Origin: Chloroflexota bacterium
GTDB taxonomy: Bacteria > Chloroflexota > Dehalococcoidia > E44-bin15
Direction of reading: 5' to 3'
Assembly: GCA_030604825.1 (NCBI GenBank)
Contig: JAUVVB010000012.1
Span: forward strand, 1 to 59,682
Length of the DNA: 59,682 bases
In this document: positions 32,299 through 39,142 of the stretch, one piece after another
Layout of the letters: each line of letters starts with the position of its first letter
Numbering within the stretch: the first letter of the stretch is position 1
Notes under the pieces: model-generated
Told to the model about the DNA's origin: nothing
Databases searched by the model: none
What the model saw: the letters and a program-made list of their open reading frames with translations, nothing else
Program-made: the position numbers and the translations under genes

Positions 32299-33323
32299 CC
32301 TTGGATGGCAAGTTCCCTTCCCAGCACGAAGGAGGGCTTCTTCCTCCTTTTGATGGCGCTGGCGCTCCTCTCGGCGATGGCGCTCACCATGAGGGGGAGG
32401 GCGATGGTGGCATCGGAGCTTATGGTCACCATGGCTGCATCTGGGGTGACCTTTCGCCAGGAGAGGGCTTCCTCGAAGGTGCAGCCACTGAGTCCCCCCC
32501 ACTGAGGGGAGTCCGTGGTGATCTGGATGGCATATTCATGCCCCTTGAGCTCCTTGCTGAATAAGTCGCCGCAAAGCTCTATCTGCTGGATGAAGTTCTT
32601 GGGCATCCCTCCCCCGATGAAGATAACCCCGGTGGACTTTGCCCAGCAGGCGATCTGGACTATCTCCATCAGGTCCTTCACCAGGTCGAAAAGGAGGTGG
32701 CTTTCCCTCCTCACCCTTCCCAGGGCGAGGGCAGTGCCGAAAACGCTATCGGTGGGGGCAGGGCAATAGATGGGGAGGTCAGCCTTGGCGGCAGTGGCCA
32801 GGATCCCCTCATCCCTCCCCTGACTTAGAAGCTCCTTGCCCAGCAGAAAGAAATACTCCCTGGTGCTGTAGGCTCGGCCCTGCTCCAGGGCGGCGGAGAA
32901 ATGGGCCACGAACTCCTCCGTCTTATCGAACTCCTCCGCCGAGGCGAGCACATCGTAGATGCGAAACACCTTCGACCTTGCCAGCTCCTGGTCATCGGCG
33001 CTGGTGGAGCCCTGCCAGTGGGACCTTCCCAAGCTCTCGTGGAGGTCGTGAAACAGATTTGCCGCCGTTGACACCAGGCAGTCGATAAGGCGGTTTTCGA
33101 TGAGATAGGCCATCACCTGGCGCATTCCCGCAGGCACCATCGCCCCTGCCAGTCCCAGGAAGATGGTAACCTCGCCCTCCAGCATCTGGGACCATATCTC
33201 CACCCCACGGGCCAGATTTCTTGCCTGGAAGGAGGTTCCTCCCATCCTCGCCACCAGCTCTGGGATGGAGCACCCTCGGGAAATGCGAAAGGGGGTAACC
33301 GGGGCATGAAAGTGCTTTTCCAT
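32295..33323 (-). CDS. Deoxyhypusine synthase-like protein (bacterial)
   Basis: A 342-residue member of the NAD-dependent deoxyhypusine synthase family. The catalytic lysine is present (Lys291 in FEEALSWRKV), as are LGLAGAMVPAGMR and FIGGGMPKNFIQQ. The classical enzyme moves an aminobutyl group from spermidine to eIF5A, which bacteria lack; bacterial members are known or suspected to make homospermidine or other polyamines. Here it lies between speH and an agmatinase-type gene, which strongly points to polyamine synthesis. No aminopropyltransferase (speE) is next to it. The true acceptor substrate is not determinable from sequence. Confidence 0.88.
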   Translation of the reverse strand: MEKHFHAPVTPFRISRGCSIPELVARMGGTSFQARNLARGVEIWSQMLEGEVTIFLGLAGAMVPAGMRQVMAYLIENRLIDCLVSTAANLFHDLHESLGRSHWQGSTSADDQELARSKVFRIYDVLASAEEFDKTEEFVAHFSAALEQGRAYSTREYFFLLGKELLSQGRDEGILATAAKADLPIYCPAPTDSVFGTALALGRVRRESHLLFDLVKDLMEIVQIACWAKSTGVIFIGGGMPKNFIQQIELCGDLFSKELKGHEYAIQITTDSPQWGGLSGCTFEEALSWRKVTPDAAMVTISSDATIALPLMVSAIAERSASAIKRRKKPSFVLGRELAIQG

Positions 33324-33340
33324 GTCTTCCTTTTATCAGC

Positions 33341-33718
33341 CTAAAGGCGCTCGACGGCCTCTTTATGGGAATATTCCAGTCCTCTATCAAGCAGATAGCT
33401 CTTTAGCTCAGCCAGCTCAAATTTAGCCTGGAGCTCTCTGATCGCTTGCTCTGAGTCGAAGTCCTTGCAGGAGAAGATATCTATGTTGACATAACATCTT
33501 TCGGGGAAGGTATGGATGCTGATGTGGCTCTCAGCGATGAGGACAAAGCCTGATATCCCCCAATCCTCTGGTTTTGAGCCTATGTAGCGATAGACCTGCG
33601 GAGGCGCTACCTTTGTCATCCCGATCTGGGAAGGATACTGATCTAGGAAGCGGTAAACCAGCTCCTCACTCTGTAGCAACTCTGGATTGTTCGCAAAACC
33701 ATCGATAATCAGGTGCAT
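33341..33718 (-). CDS. speH: S-adenosylmethionine decarboxylase proenzyme
   Basis: 125 residues of the short prokaryotic class 1B type. Self-cleavage at the Glu63-Ser64 bond in IAESHISIHTFPE yields the pyruvoyl cofactor. His65 and the downstream cysteine of DIFSCKD are conserved. The product, decarboxylated SAM, donates aminopropyl groups. It is the first gene of the polyamine operon, with 17 bases to the next gene. The upstream hairpin at 33760-33788 could end the HTH transcript or lie in the speH leader. Confidence 0.95.
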   Translation of the reverse strand: MHLIIDGFANNPELLQSEELVYRFLDQYPSQIGMTKVAPPQVYRYIGSKPEDWGISGFVLIAESHISIHTFPERCYVNIDIFSCKDFDSEQAIRELQAKFELAELKSYLLDRGLEYSHKEAVERL

Positions 33719-33759
33719 CTCAACCCCCTTTCCTCTGAAATTGACATAAATAAACCAAC

Positions 33760-33788
33760 CCCCTGAGCTACCTTTGTAGGCTCAGGGG
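33760..33788 (-). terminator. Hairpin between HTH gene and speH, possible terminator
   Basis: Perfect 9-bp stem (33760-33768 with 33780-33788) and an 11-base loop. On the minus strand the following sequence (GGTTGGTTTATTTATG) is only moderately T-rich, so it may be a weak terminator or a leader structure. Confidence 0.45.
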
Positions 33789-33826
33789 ACTGGGAATCTT
33801 CCTTTCCCCAGATCAACCGGTGGGAC

Positions 33827-34015
33827 TTAGCGCTCAACCCTCTCTAGCAGCTTTCCCTCGTACCACCTGTCCAGGTCCTCTTTTCGGATGCGATAGGCTT
33901 TCCCGATCTTCGCCGCAGGGAGCTTCCGGTCGCGACACCATCTCTGGATGGTGGGCTTGCTCACCTTCAGTATTCTGGTCATCTCCTCCACGGACAATAA
34001 TTCGCCTTCATCCAC
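33827..34015 (-). CDS. Excisionase/MerR-like small HTH protein
   Basis: About 62 residues forming a winged helix-turn-helix of the excisionase (HTH_17) type: LSVEEMTRILKVSKPTIQRW then a wing KIGKAYRIRKEDLDRWYE. Such proteins bind DNA as phage excisionases, plasmid regulators or housekeeping repressors. The GTG start at 34015 is chosen because a promoter at 34065-34093 places the transcription start near 34058; the longer frame from 34093 begins inside it. No integrase lies nearby, so an orphan regulator is more likely than an active excisionase. Confidence 0.7.
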   Translation of the reverse strand: MDEGELLSVEEMTRILKVSKPTIQRWCRDRKLPAAKIGKAYRIRKEDLDRWYEGKLLERVER

Positions 34016-34064
34016 AAAGAACCAGTCCCCCCTCAAGCGCCGTAGCGCATATGGAATTTGGCGC

Positions 34065-34093
34065 ATAATAGCATACTTTTCATCACAATGCAA
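34065..34093 (-). promoter_or_regulatory. Promoter of the small HTH gene
   Basis: Minus strand: -35 TTGCAT (34088-34093), 17-base spacer, -10 TATTAT (34065-34070). It is followed by an imperfect palindrome-like GCGCCAAATTCCATATGCGC that could be an operator (inference). Confidence 0.6.
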
Positions 34094-34160
34094 TACTTTC
34101 TTCGAGTTTGGGGTTGTGGGAAAAGGAGCGCTGTTGTTGATATTGGGGTCAAATTTTGGG

Positions 34161-35399
34161 CTATTGCCCTTTCTCGGAGAGCAAGGTTTTTCTGAGTTCG
34201 AAGAGGGCGTGATGGGCGGCGCGGCGCTTCACCTCGGGGCGAAGCGGTGGGTAGGTGCCATAGACCACCCTTTTCTGCCTGCCATCGTCGATGGCGATAT
34301 GGGCAGTGCCAATGGGCTTTCCCTCCACCTCCTCGGGGCCAGCCACCCCGGTTATGCCCACCCCGATATCGGCCCCCAGCCTCAGCCTGGCCACCTCGGC
34401 CATCGCCGCCGCCACCTCTGGGCTGATGGCGCCATAACGCTCAATGAGCTTGGGGTCAACGCCGTAACAGATCTTGGCCTCATTGGTATAGGCGATAATC
34501 CCCCCCTTGAAGTAGGTGGAGCTCTGGGGGACATCGGTTATCATGCTTGAGAGCAGCCCCCCGGTGCAGGATTCCATGGTGGCCAGGCTCAGCCCCCTCT
34601 CGCTGAGAAGTTGGCCCACAATTCCCTCCAGGGTTTCATCGTCGCTGCCCCAGATGCTCTCCCCCAGAAGGGAGCGGATTTGCCCTTCCCTTTGAGCGAT
34701 CATCTGCTCTGCCGCTTCACTCCGCTGCGCCTTGGCGGTGAGGCGAAGGTGGATGCCGTCAGGCTTGGCGTAAACGGCGAGGGTGGGGTTTGGGGAGGAG
34801 AGGAGAGGGGCCACCATCTCACCCACCATCGATTCCGCATAGCCGAAGGTCTTTATGGTTCGGGAGATGATGATCTCATGCTCCATCCTCTGCCTCAATC
34901 TGGGGAAGACCTCCTTCTGCCACATGCGCTGCATCTCGGCGGGGGGGCCAGGCATGGCTATCAGGAGCTTTCCCCCAAGCTCCACCCACCAGCCGGGGGC
35001 GGTGCCCCGGGGGTTGGGGATGGGCTGGGCGGAGGGGATGATAGTTGCCTGCTTTATATTGCTCTGGGGCATGGGGAAGCCACGGTGGGAGAAGAACTCA
35101 CGAAGCTGGCGCTCAAGCTCGGGGTCCACCCTAAGCTCTTCGCCCAGCATATGGGCGATGGCCTCTCGGGTGAGGTCGTCCTCGGTGGGGCCCAGCCCGC
35201 CGCTGGTGAGGATGAGGTCGGAGCGCCCCCAGGCTCGCTCCAGGCATTCCCTCATCCGGGCAAGGTTATCGCCCACCTGGGTCACCCAGTAGAGGTCGAT
35301 TCCCAGCAGGGGCAACTCTGAGGCAAGATAGGAGGCATTGGTGTCCGTTATCTGGCCCAAGAGGAGCTCGGTGCCGATGGAGATGATCTCGGCCTTCAT
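34161..35399 (-). CDS. cinA: CinA family protein (NMN deamidase / ADP-ribose pyrophosphatase)
   Basis: A 412-residue full-length CinA. The N-terminal MoaB/MogA-like domain starts EIISIGTELLLGQITDTNA and has LTSGGLGPTEDDLT. The C-terminal deamidase domain begins near LSERGLSLATMESCTGGLLSSM (as SERGLSLATMES and CTGGLL) and contains GVGITGVAGPE. The family recycles pyridine nucleotides by deamidating NMN. It follows thi4 by 6 bases in the thiC-thi4-cinA unit, so it is likely read through from the TPP-controlled promoter, a link with no obvious logic. Confidence 0.93.
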   Translation of the reverse strand: MKAEIISIGTELLLGQITDTNASYLASELPLLGIDLYWVTQVGDNLARMRECLERAWGRSDLILTSGGLGPTEDDLTREAIAHMLGEELRVDPELERQLREFFSHRGFPMPQSNIKQATIIPSAQPIPNPRGTAPGWWVELGGKLLIAMPGPPAEMQRMWQKEVFPRLRQRMEHEIIISRTIKTFGYAESMVGEMVAPLLSSPNPTLAVYAKPDGIHLRLTAKAQRSEAAEQMIAQREGQIRSLLGESIWGSDDETLEGIVGQLLSERGLSLATMESCTGGLLSSMITDVPQSSTYFKGGIIAYTNEAKICYGVDPKLIERYGAISPEVAAAMAEVARLRLGADIGVGITGVAGPEEVEGKPIGTAHIAIDDGRQKRVVYGTYPPLRPEVKRRAAHHALFELRKTLLSEKGQ

Positions 35400-35405
35400 T
35401 TTCCT

Positions 35406-36194
35406 TCAAAGGGGGGTAACCCTCTGCACGATCTCAGCGGCGACCTCTGCCGCTCTCTTTCCTGAGAGGAGCATTCCTCCAAAGATGGCGCCCATCCTCG
35501 GGGAGCCGAAGACAGCACTGGCTGCCATCCCGGCAACAATTAATCCGGGATAAACCTCCCTGGTATTCTCCACTATCTCCCTTTCCCCCCTCTGAGCCCA
35601 CATGGGCTTTTCCCCGAGTACCTCTCCGGTTTGGGTTTTGAGCTTCGGCCCCAGCTTCCTTACCACGATACGGCAGACCTCGCTGTCGTGCCCGGTGGCA
35701 TCTATAACCACTTTTGACTTTATGGTCAAAGGGTCTATATGAAGCTTTGACCAGGAGACTGCGCTCCAGTTTAGGACCAGCCCGGTTATAACATCACCCT
35801 CCCTGATCATCACATCCTCAACGCTGATCAGGTTAAGAATCCTCGCCCCGGCTTTTATCGCTTTGGAACAGATAGTTGAAACTGCTTCCAGTGAGTCGAC
35901 GATGTAAAGCCCCCCTTCATATTCCTCCGCCCGCACGCCGAACTCATCCAGTATTTGCTTCCCCTCTTCCTGGACGACGATGCGGTTAAACATCATCCCT
36001 CCGCCGGGCATGCCGCCTCCAACGTGAAGCTGCCTTTCAAACACCGCCGTTTTTGCCCCTTCTTTGGCAAGGTAGTAGGCAGCGGTCATGCCTGCTGGTC
36101 CCGCCCCAGCTATGGCAACATCCACGTCCATGGCTTCCGCGAATTCTTTGAAATAGCTTTCAGTTATCGCTCTGGAAATAAGCACTTCGTCCAT
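35406..36194 (-). CDS. thi4: Thiamine thiazole synthase Thi4, sulfide-dependent type
   Basis: A 262-residue FAD/NAD-fold protein. It has [18 protein letters not shown], the [12 protein letters not shown] loop and ATGHDSEV. It makes the thiazole half of thiamine from NAD and glycine. At the position of the sulfur-donating cysteine of yeast Thi4 it has His152 (KLHIDP), as in archaeal enzymes that use free sulfide and turn over repeatedly, so catalytic sulfide-dependent activity is expected. This fits a sulfide-rich anoxic habitat. It lies 23 bases after thiC and before cinA. Confidence 0.92.
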   Translation of the reverse strand: MDEVLISRAITESYFKEFAEAMDVDVAIAGAGPAGMTAAYYLAKEGAKTAVFERQLHVGGGMPGGGMMFNRIVVQEEGKQILDEFGVRAEEYEGGLYIVDSLEAVSTICSKAIKAGARILNLISVEDVMIREGDVITGLVLNWSAVSWSKLHIDPLTIKSKVVIDATGHDSEVCRIVVRKLGPKLKTQTGEVLGEKPMWAQRGEREIVENTREVYPGLIVAGMAASAVFGSPRMGAIFGGMLLSGKRAAEVAAEIVQRVTPL

Positions 36195-36217
36195 TTAACC
36201 CTCCCCATACTTCATAT

Positions 36218-37513
36218 CTAGCACTTCTCCGGCGCGGTGCCCAGAAATCTGGCCACCAGCTCCATGGCGCAGTAGTCGCCGCACATGCTACAGGCAGTCC
36301 CCGAGGTTTCATGCTGGTAGTGCAGGCGGCGCGCCTTATCGGGGTCGAGGCATAGCCTCACCTGTTCCTCCCAGTCGAGGCTCTTGCGCGCCTGGGACAT
36401 CTTCTGGTCCCATTCCCAGGCCCCCTTTACCCCCTTTACGATATCGGCGGCATGGGCGGCGATGCGAGAGGCGATCACCCCTTCCTTCACCTCATCGGGG
36501 TTGGGCAGGCCCAGGTGCTCTGAGGGGGTGACATAACAAAGAAAGTCGGCACCGGCCACCGCGGCGATGGCCCCGCCGATGGCGCCACAGATATGGTCAT
36601 AGCCAGCGGCGATGTCGGTGACCAGCGGCCCCAGCACGTAAAACGGTGCCCCTTTACACAGGCTCTTCTCAAGCTGCACATTGGCGGCTACCTGGTCCAG
36701 GGGAAGATGACCTGGCCCCTCCACCATCACCTGCACCCCTGCCTCCCAGGCGCGCTCCACCAGCTCGCCCAGGATGAGGAGCTCCTCAACCTGTGCCCTG
36801 TCGGTGGCATCGGCCAGGCTGCCCGGGCGCAGCCCATCCCCCAGGCTGAGGGTGACATCGAACCTGCGCGCTATCTCCAGCAGGCGGTCGTATTGCTCAT
36901 ATAGGGGGTTCTCCTGCTCATTGTGTACCATCCACCCCAGGAGGAAGGCGCCACCCCTGGAGACGACGTCGGTCACCCTCCCCTGTCGCCTCAGCCTTTC
37001 GATGGCCGAGCGGGTGACCCCGCAGTGAACGGTCATGAAGTCCACCCCCTCCTCGGCCTGCTCCTCGATGACGGAGAAGAGGTCGTCAGCGGTCATCTTT
37101 ACGATGGCCTCCCTGCGCTCGATGGCCTCGATGCCTGCCTGGTAGATGGGGACGGTTCCCAGGGGGATGGGGCTTTCCCTGAGGATGGCGCGGCGGATGG
37201 CCCCCAGATCCCCCCCGGTGCTCAGGTCCATCACCGTGTCTGCCTTAAATTCCACGGCAACCCTTAGCTTCTCCAGCTCCGTCTCCATGTCGCCATAGTC
37301 GGGGGAGGTGCCGATATTGGCATTTACCTTGATCCTCAGCCCCTTTCCCACGCCACAGAATCGGCCGATCTGGTGGTTTTTGTTGGCCGGGATCACAATG
37401 GTTCCCGCTGCCACCCCCTGGCGAACGAACTCCTCATCCACCCCCTCCTCCTGGGCGACGAGCCTCATTTCTTTGGATACGGTTCCCTCTCTTGCCAATT
37501 CTAGCTGTGTCAC
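36218..37513 (-). CDS. thiC: Phosphomethylpyrimidine synthase
   Basis: A 431-residue radical SAM enzyme converting aminoimidazole ribotide to the thiamine pyrimidine. The C-terminal [12 protein letters not shown] holds the CxxCxxxxC cluster motif. [22 protein letters not shown] and [13 protein letters not shown] are conserved. The length is that of the short bacterial/archaeal form without the large N-terminal domain. GTG 37513 has a GGGGG site. The gene lies directly below a TPP riboswitch and terminator, so thiamine pyrophosphate represses it. Confidence 0.96.
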   Translation of the reverse strand: MTQLELAREGTVSKEMRLVAQEEGVDEEFVRQGVAAGTIVIPANKNHQIGRFCGVGKGLRIKVNANIGTSPDYGDMETELEKLRVAVEFKADTVMDLSTGGDLGAIRRAILRESPIPLGTVPIYQAGIEAIERREAIVKMTADDLFSVIEEQAEEGVDFMTVHCGVTRSAIERLRRQGRVTDVVSRGGAFLLGWMVHNEQENPLYEQYDRLLEIARRFDVTLSLGDGLRPGSLADATDRAQVEELLILGELVERAWEAGVQVMVEGPGHLPLDQVAANVQLEKSLCKGAPFYVLGPLVTDIAAGYDHICGAIGGAIAAVAGADFLCYVTPSEHLGLPNPDEVKEGVIASRIAAHAADIVKGVKGAWEWDQKMSQARKSLDWEEQVRLCLDPDKARRLHYQHETSGTACSMCGDYCAMELVARFLGTAPEKC

Positions 37514-37524
37514 CTCTGCCCCCT

Positions 37525-37570
37525 TAAAACGAAAAGCCCAAGAGCCTAGGTTATCGGCGAAGGCCCTTGG
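37525..37570 (-). terminator. Riboswitch expression-platform terminator
   Basis: On the minus strand, CCAAGGGCC (37562-37570) pairs with GGCTCTTGG (37538-37546) with one G-U pair, followed by GCTTTTCGTTTT (37525-37536). It lies just after the TPP aptamer and before the thiC start, as expected for transcription attenuation. Confidence 0.75.
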
Positions 37571-37578
37571 CCTTTCAA

Positions 37579-37667
37579 CTCCCGCTTCCCTACGCTCGCA
37601 TTACCGAGATCAGGTTCCAGGGGTTAGCGGCATTGCCGCTTCTCAGCTTTGAGCACCCCCGCGGTGC
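37579..37667 (-). promoter_or_regulatory. TPP riboswitch (THI element)
   Basis: On the minus strand the conserved thi-box blocks appear in order: GGGGGTGC, AGCTGAGAA, an optional GC-rich stem (GCGGCAATGCCGC), AACCTGATCT, then GGTAATGCGAGCGTAGGGAA. This is a complete aptamer for thiamine pyrophosphate ahead of thiC. Transcription is predicted to start near 37665, at the very beginning of the aptamer. Confidence 0.95.
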
Positions 37668-37671
37668 TATA

Positions 37672-37700
37672 ATGATACTATAAAAGGGGAGGGAGTGCAA
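37672..37700 (-). promoter_or_regulatory. Promoter of thiC-thi4-cinA
   Basis: Minus strand: -35 TTGCAC (37695-37700), 17-base spacer, -10 TATCAT (37672-37677), immediately upstream of the TPP aptamer. Confidence 0.7.
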
Positions 37701-37711
37701 GAGGGCTTCGA

Positions 37712-37740
37712 TTGACTTAGCTAGGTTGGTGTGCTATCAT
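37712..37740 (+). promoter_or_regulatory. Promoter of the TauE-udg-ftsK-accDA operon
   Basis: -35 TTGACT (37712-37717), 17-base spacer, -10 TATCAT (37735-37740). It is back-to-back with the thiC promoter (12 bases apart). Transcription would start near 37747, so the in-frame ATG at 37731 cannot be the translation start. Confidence 0.7.
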
Positions 37741-37790
37741 TCTCGGAAAGCAGGGCGAGGTCGTGTTTGAGGAGGGAGATAATCATATGT

Positions 37791-38144
37791 GTGCTGATTG
37801 GCGCCGCTGCCGGGATGATTGGCGGTCTCAGCGGCATTGGGGGCGGCATATTTCTGGTGCCCCTGATGATCGCCCTTATGGCAATGGCGCAGCATCAGGC
37901 GCATGGCACCTCCCTTGCAGTGGTCCTTTTTATCGGGCTTGCCGGCGCCATCACCTATGCCATCTACGGGCATGTTCCGGGGAATATGGACTGGGTGCTC
38001 ATCTTAGGGCTGGCTCTGGGGAGCCTGGTGGGGGTGGTTCTGGGGGCCAGGCTGATGATGAGGCTGCCGGCAAGGCATCTCAGGTGGATATTCGGGCTAT
38101 TTCTGGTGCTCGTTGGCATTCGCATGGTGACCCTTGGCACCTAG
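37791..38144 (+). CDS. Half-size TauE/SafE-type permease, first half
   Basis: About 117 residues with three to four membrane segments. It contains the family signature GLSGIGGGIFLVPLM near the N-terminus and ends with RLPARHLRWIFGLFLVLVGIRM, which is the end of one TauE repeat. Ordinary TauE/SafE permeases are about 250 residues with two such repeats; this gene stops with TAG after one, and the second repeat is a separate gene 12 bases later. The start is uncertain: GTG 37791 follows GGAGGGAG by 12 bases. Sulfite, sulfoacetate or other organosulfur anion export is the family role; the substrate is unknown. Confidence 0.78.
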   Translation: MLIGAAAGMIGGLSGIGGGIFLVPLMIALMAMAQHQAHGTSLAVVLFIGLAGAITYAIYGHVPGNMDWVLILGLALGSLVGVVLGARLMMRLPARHLRWIFGLFLVLVGIRMVTLGT

Positions 38145-38156
38145 CTGGAGAGAGGG

Positions 38157-38525
38157 ATGAGCTTTGGCATTGCCCTTGGGGTAGGCTTACTGGCGGGGAT
38201 CCTCGCCGGGATGCTGGGCATTGGTGGTGGTGCCATCCTGGTCCCGGGGATGGTGCTTTTGCTGGGGGTGGATCAGCATACCGCCCAGGGGGTCTCCTTG
38301 GCGGTGATCGCACTGACGGCGCTACTGGGCGCCATGATCCATTATCGGCAGCAGAACGTGAGGCTCAGAATGGTGCTGTGGATGGTCCCGGCGGCGGTCC
38401 TCTTCAGCTTCATTGGGGGCATGGTGGCGGATGGGCTGGGTGCTTCATCCCTTCGCCAGATATTCGGTGCCCTGGTGATCCTGATGGGCATTGGCATGGT
38501 GGTGGCGAGCTGGCGCTTGCGATGA
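38157..38525 (+). CDS. Half-size TauE/SafE-type permease, second half
   Basis: 122 residues, a second single TauE repeat with its own signature GMLGIGGGAILVPGMVLL and the ending SSLRQIFGALVILMGIGMV. It has its own GGAGAGAGGG ribosome binding site and ATG, so this is not simply a frameshifted long gene. The two half proteins probably assemble into one transporter. It is followed 9 bases later by the uracil-DNA glycosylase gene. Confidence 0.82.
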   Translation: MSFGIALGVGLLAGILAGMLGIGGGAILVPGMVLLLGVDQHTAQGVSLAVIALTALLGAMIHYRQQNVRLRMVLWMVPAAVLFSFIGGMVADGLGASSLRQIFGALVILMGIGMVVASWRLR

Positions 38526-38534
38526 GGAGGGAAG

Positions 38535-39131
38535 TTGTCAGCACTGAGCGAGCTTAATGAGGAGATGGCCCTCTGTGAGGACTGCGAGCTCTCCAGGAGC
38601 AGAAGCAGGGTGGTCCCCGGCGAGGGCTCGGAGAGGGCTGCCATCTTCTTCATCGGCGAGGCCCCGGGGTGGCATGAGGACCAGCAGGGGAGGCCCTTCG
38701 TTGGCCCTGCCGGTCATTTCCTCGATGAGCTTCTCGCCTCCATCGGGCTTAAACGGCAGGATGTCTATATCTCCAATGTGGTGAAATGCAGGCCACCCTC
38801 CAATCGAGACCCCCTGCCCTTGGAGATGAGGACTTGTCGCAGGTGGCTTGACCGCCAGATAGAGATCATCAGGCCCAAGATGATCGTTGCCCTGGGGCGC
38901 TACTCCCTGGCCCAGTTCTTCCCCCGCGATTCCATAGGAAAGGTTCATGGCACGGCGAGAAAGAAGGGGGGGGTGATCTACTATGCTATGTATCACCCCG
39001 CCGCTGCCCTTCACCAGGGGAGCTTTCGCCGGGTAATTCAGGAGGATATGCTGAAGATTCCCTCCCTGCTGGCTCAAGCGGAGCAGGTTGAGGAAGCCGA
39101 GCCCCAAGCGCAGCAATTGTCCATGTTTTAG
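38535..39131 (+). CDS. Uracil-DNA glycosylase, family 4
   Basis: A 198-residue family 4 (Fe-S) uracil-DNA glycosylase. Motif 1 is IGEAPGWHEDQQGRPFVG. CEDCELSR near the N-terminus and CRPP/CRRW later supply the four cluster cysteines, and MYHPAAALHQG holds the catalytic-site histidine. It removes uracil from deaminated DNA. The start is a TTG directly after GAGGAGGGAAG. A C-terminal tail EEAEPQAQQLSMF ends in QLSMF, resembling a sliding-clamp-binding motif (inference). Confidence 0.92.
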   Translation: MSALSELNEEMALCEDCELSRSRSRVVPGEGSERAAIFFIGEAPGWHEDQQGRPFVGPAGHFLDELLASIGLKRQDVYISNVVKCRPPSNRDPLPLEMRTCRRWLDRQIEIIRPKMIVALGRYSLAQFFPRDSIGKVHGTARKKGGVIYYAMYHPAAALHQGSFRRVIQEDMLKIPSLLAQAEQVEEAEPQAQQLSMF

Positions 39132-39142
39132 GGGTGGGGAGA

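Noticed and set aside
32299-32502. 68-codon N-terminal extension of the agmatinase
   Set aside because: It runs through the deoxyhypusine-synthase-like gene on the same strand. The ATGA overlap at 32295-32298 gives a normal-length enzyme.
37763-38557. 264-codon plus-strand frame across the two TauE half genes
   Set aside because: It is in another frame with Arg/Gly/Trp-rich sequence and no membrane segments. The overlapping frames give clear TauE repeats with their own ribosome binding sites.
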